From the NCBI GenBank assembly GCA_950106755.1, contig OX467087.1, positions 9,304,047-9,368,046 of the forward strand: a stretch of 64,000 nt of DNA, read 5' to 3'. The position numbers were made by a program, and so were the translations under genes. Each line of letters begins with the position of its first letter. Within the stretch, counting starts at the first letter, position 1. A model generated the notes under the pieces. The model ran no database searches, was not told the DNA's origin, and was given only the letters and a program-made list of their open reading frames with translations. This document shows positions 60,731-64,000 of this stretch, one piece after another. The stretch is from Climacium dendroides (taxonomy: Eukaryota; Streptophyta; Bryopsida; Hypnales; Climaciaceae).

Positions 60731-61491
60731 AAAAAATGTTCAATAAAAATCTGTTGATTTTGTCTCTAATTGTTCAAATCAATAGACAAAAGTGTCACCA
60801 TTAACAAAAAAATGTGAAAACGGTCATTGCAGTACCCAAATCAACAAAAATATGTTGCTTTTCTGTTGATTTGGATGTCATTTTCTATTGGTCGACTCAC
60901 TGCAGTCATATTCCATCACTTAAAATATGACTCACTATAGTCATATTCCAAATCATCTCCGATTTACTAAATGCTTAAATTTTGGTTACATATGAATGCA
61001 CAATTTGAAGATATATTTGTTGTCTAAGCTACATTCATCATTGCCAAGTATGAAGACTACAACAGTATGTTCTGCTTATGTGACCCTTTCATATCTCTTG
61101 ATTGACTTTGTTCATTTTATTGCTTTGTCCTCTAAAGCATAAAAAAATAAGCTTGGAAAAATACCATCTTCATCCTCTTTGGCCATTTGGTCAAGTAAAA
61201 AGATAGTCCCTTTTTTAAATTTGAAATTTTGTTTTTGTCAATTGATTCCAGTTTTGTTTTGCATGAACTTATTTGTGAAATTGCTTGTGTCTCTATCAAT
61301 GACTTTGATAGCAAAGAATGCTTGTACATATAGATTCACGTAAATTCATGACGTGAATCATCATGACGTGATTATGATGTCATAATCGTGTGGAGCATAA
61401 ATCATTATTTGATCATACACGACAAAATGGATCACTCAAGAATTGTGTCCAACCGTTCCTAAGGGAGAAAATTTGAGCATTTCGAGAAAGA

Positions 61492-62222
61492 ATGTACAGA
61501 AATTCAACATTTAAACACTGTGCCTTCATAAAGACTGATGTGCACAAACAAATTCATGAAGGTGTACGTCGAAGGAAGATGGTTACAATTGAAGGCATAA
61601 ATGTGTGTTTGCGTGCATGGATGCTTATTGCGGGGATTGCTGAGTCTACATTCTATCGCTACTCAAAATACATGAAGCTCGATCGAGAAGCAAAGGATCA
61701 CGATAATACAGGATTGTTGAAGCCTAGAGAACATACCCTATAAGCAATAGCTTTTTTAAAGTGCATCCTTGATAGGGAAGCCGATCATATGCCGCATCGC
61801 ACTCAGAGTTTGAAGGCAAGTGAGAAGGTCGTGTCGAAGATTCTTCCGGCCTCATTTCAATGGAAGGACCAATTGAAGAAACTCAATGATTTCAATGCAG
61901 CTTTCGGGTTGAAGGAGATCTCCACTTCGAACTTGAGTAAAATAAGGTCCATAAAATTCTCAGAGTTCGATGTGAAGAAGCCAGGGGATAATTTTGCTCG
62001 GTGTGCTACTTGTGACAAGCTAAATGAGCTTGTTAAGGGTGCTATCAGTGGATCTCAAACTGCTTTGAAATGGGCAAGAAGATTGGATAGGCATCTTACC
62101 ATTGCTCGTGTCCATAGGGATGTATATTGCATCAATCGAGAGTTGTCGTTCAAGTCTCCGCATGAATGTCTTACAATCATACACGACAAAATGGATCACT
62201 CAAAAACCACAATGGTTCAAAC
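61492..62222 (+). pseudogene. Transposase-like gene fragment with one in-frame stop
   Basis: Two open stretches, 61492-61743 and 61789-62313, are in the same frame. They are separated by a single TAA (61741-61743), so the sequence reads as one frame of about 240 codons. Conserved-looking parts are DREADHMPHRTQSL, FGLKEISTSNLSKIR, then GDNFARCATCDKLNELVKG with a CxxC pair, and LTIIHDKMDHSKT near the end. The IIHDKMD block, with acidic residues after a hydrophobic strand, looks like the start of a DDE/RNase H-type catalytic core. I believe it is a transposon protein type expanded in early land plants, but I cannot name the family with certainty. After 62222 the expected continuation is lost, so the gene is truncated. 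Confidence 0.6.
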
Positions 62223-62524
62223 AAATCTAATCATCCAAATAACCATAGGATGTTGTAACCCCTACATGCCCAAGCCTTGTTTTCAAATTTCAACTTCCTC
62301 TAATTTGCTCTAAATTGAATAAAGAGCCCACATTTTGGTAAGATGTATCAATTTTTTTGGAATTGTAACTATACAAATTCAAACTAGACTTGTTAGAGAT
62401 TGCATAGGAAAAGAAAGCACAACAGTATCACTTGTAGAGTGAAAGATTATAACATTTGACTATGATGCTGTTAAAATCGCAAAAAAAAATTGAAGCTTTT
62501 TTGGCAAGGCAAATCTAAAATGTT

Positions 62525-62925
62525 GGGGACCCAAAGAATATGAGGTTAATGGGCCGAACTTGCACAACCCCAATCAATTTACGGCTTTACAAAATTTACT
62601 CTATAATTTACTCTATAATTTTCTAATATGAATTTTCAATGTGAATTTTCCTCCAAGATCTACTGTATTTGAGGCTCATTTCCAAAAGCTCTTAACACAA
62701 AAGAAAAGTCAAGATTGCACAAGGTACCCTTGCATAAAATCTCTTTTAAAAAAATCATTGTCATTTAATTTCAAGATCAGACTTCTGGAGCCAGAAGTAG
62801 ACTTCAAAAAGAATTTCCCAAAATTATTAGCTTACTAAAATGATGAAAAATAGTTAGGTTTTATTGAACTTCAAAGTTTTGCAAACACCATATTTAATAT
62901 TTTGGTGCCTCAAGCATTTAGGGGG
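62525..62925 (+). repeat. Dispersed repeat family C, copy 2
   Basis: Same orientation as 42900-43345, with the shared blocks listed there. It follows directly after the truncated transposase-like frame. Confidence 0.75.
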
Positions 62926-62999
62926 TAATTACTATTTTTTTAACATCTTAATGAAGCCGACAAACCCATTGCATTAAGTTAATTCATTCACAGTTGTTC

Positions 63000-63315
63000 A
63001 CACTCCAAGTCGGAAGGGGTTCACAAATACCAATTGGCGCTGGATCAGCCCACTCCGCAAGATAAACAACTGTGCGGAATGGGCCGTCCGCACCCCTCTT
63101 TATACCGTCCGTTGATGCTGACATCATTGCCTGAATCCGACAGGCGGACGGGCCAACCGCCAGATTGGACGGGCAATATGCCCCGGCGCGTCCAATCGCA
63201 CGGCCTCGACGAACTGTGGACGATTGCATCAGACGGAGCCAACAGACGGACAACGGGCGGCGGACGATCGGACGGATAGCGGACGGGCGAGCGGACGGCG
63301 CACGGGCCATTTTTC
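63000..63315. other. GC-rich island with CGGACGG-type runs
   Basis: An abrupt switch to high G+C with many CpG, in a strongly AT-rich region. The stretch 63120-63310 is dominated by short variations on 'cggac' and 'gacgg'. Open frames on both strands (63310-62984 minus, 63034-63279 plus) are low-complexity by-products and resemble no protein. It could be a young repeat copy, a transposon end or a satellite fragment. Confidence 0.5.
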
Positions 63316-63830
63316 TAGCACATTGAAGTTCATCACTTGGAATACCCTATGCAAGAGTCAGATTCGTTAAAAAATAATTAAAAAATAAAATAAATATGGC
63401 ATGTAGTGAAATTTTCAGAATTTATAATAGGACATAAGTTGAAATCTCAAAAAAAATTGATGAAAACAAATTGAAATCTCAAAAAAGATCTTCATAAATG
63501 ATGAAAAATGAAAAACAATATTGTCAATGTGTTTAAAAAATAAAAAGAACAATATAAAATAATATTCCATACATAGAGAACTATGCTATAAAGCCTTATT
63601 TGTAAAGTTTGATTACCTTATTGTAAGCTTTACTTGTGAAGACTTAATTTTGGCTTCAGAAATCATGGTGATTTAAATTGGAGCCTAAAATGGATTACTA
63701 GCCTTCCTTGCATTAAGGCCTTCATCTCAATAAGGCTTGATTTAGCTTGAATAAAACAAGATTTTGAAAAGTATGCCTTGAATTTAGCCACCCAAAGCAA
63801 GATTTCGTGATGCCTTGTGTCATATTGAGC
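63316..63830. other. AT-rich spacer
   Basis: No recognisable gene or repeat. Confidence 0.5.
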
Positions 63831-63833
63831 TTG

Positions 63834-64000
63834 CATACACGACAAATTATGGTTAAGCACATTTATGATTTTGCTCCACACGATTTGGAATATATTGAAA
63901 AAGGGAATGCTAGTATTGCTCATTCAATTCCACTTGTGGATGATGCTTTTGGTGAGTGTGCTAAATTGTGGTGCACTAGAGAGCCAGAGAACGAAGGCTT
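63834..64000 (+). pseudogene. Transposon-protein fragment running off the window
   Basis: The 'catacacgacaaa' found at the IIHDKMD-coding site of the transposase-like gene (62178) recurs at 63834. From there one frame stays open to the window end (HIYDFAPHDLEYIEKGNASI and beyond). It may be a further piece of a related element, cut by the window edge. The family is uncertain. Confidence 0.35.

Noticed and set aside
62984..63310. 108-codon Arg/Ala-rich minus-strand frame in the GC-rich island
   Set aside because: Low-complexity by-product of the repeated CGGAC-type sequence. The opposite strand is open as well.

Overview
This is nuclear DNA of a land plant. Supporting features are spliced genes with GT-AG introns, plant-type proteins (a GPI-anchored lipid-transfer protein and RUNKEL), a plant nuclear tRNA-Glu, telo-box promoter motifs, and large AT-rich spacers filled with decayed transposons. 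The short-intron gene structure and transposon families I associate with seedless-plant genomes suggest a bryophyte, probably a moss, but this is an inference. No bacterial, plastid or mitochondrial gene block is present.

Layout. 1-7.4 kb: gene-free, with a dead LINE (about 300-2690), copies of a dispersed repeat and a 40-bp tandem repeat. 7.4-11 kb: a three-exon GPI-anchored lipid-transfer protein gene (9107-10897, +) whose upstream region and first intron are full of local duplications, plus a 60-bp-arm inverted repeat. 12.3 kb: tRNA-Glu(CTC), minus strand. 13.9 kb: a near-perfect 150-bp palindromic CACTA-type MITE. 17.2 kb: a SINE-like element. 19.0-22.4 kb: a ten-exon minus-strand gene for an NDUFAF6-type complex I assembly factor. 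26.5-35.9 kb: a fifteen-exon RUNKEL (Fused/ULK4-like) gene, reconstructed to 1448 residues. 38.9 kb: a 37-bp minisatellite. 39.7-41.6 kb: an unresolved, less AT-rich locus with possible minus-strand exons and a cluster of GTAC motifs. 42-64 kb: a transposon graveyard with a decayed hAT-like transposase (about 50.3-53.4 kb), four repeat families, a 195-bp tandem array, a perfect heat-shock element, a transposase-like ORF with a single stop, and a GC-rich island at 63 kb.

The three recognised protein genes are unrelated housekeeping or structural genes: cuticle/cell-surface lipid transfer, mitochondrial complex I assembly, and cytokinesis. They are not an operon or cluster. I joined their exons by hand. 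Reading frames close exactly (525, 882 and 4347 nt, all multiples of three) with consensus splice sites, which is strong internal support.

The most interesting non-genic signals are: (1) a ~220-bp repeat present as one CpG-rich copy inside an NDUFAF6 intron and three AT-decayed copies elsewhere, a record of C-to-T decay; (2) two long hairpins near the lipid-transfer gene and the CACTA MITE hairpin, all plausible small-RNA sources; (3) a five-unit perfect heat-shock element in transposon DNA; (4) a cluster of five GTAC cores; and (5) a 195-bp (65-codon) tandem repeat that keeps its reading frame. I found no clearly new biological system.
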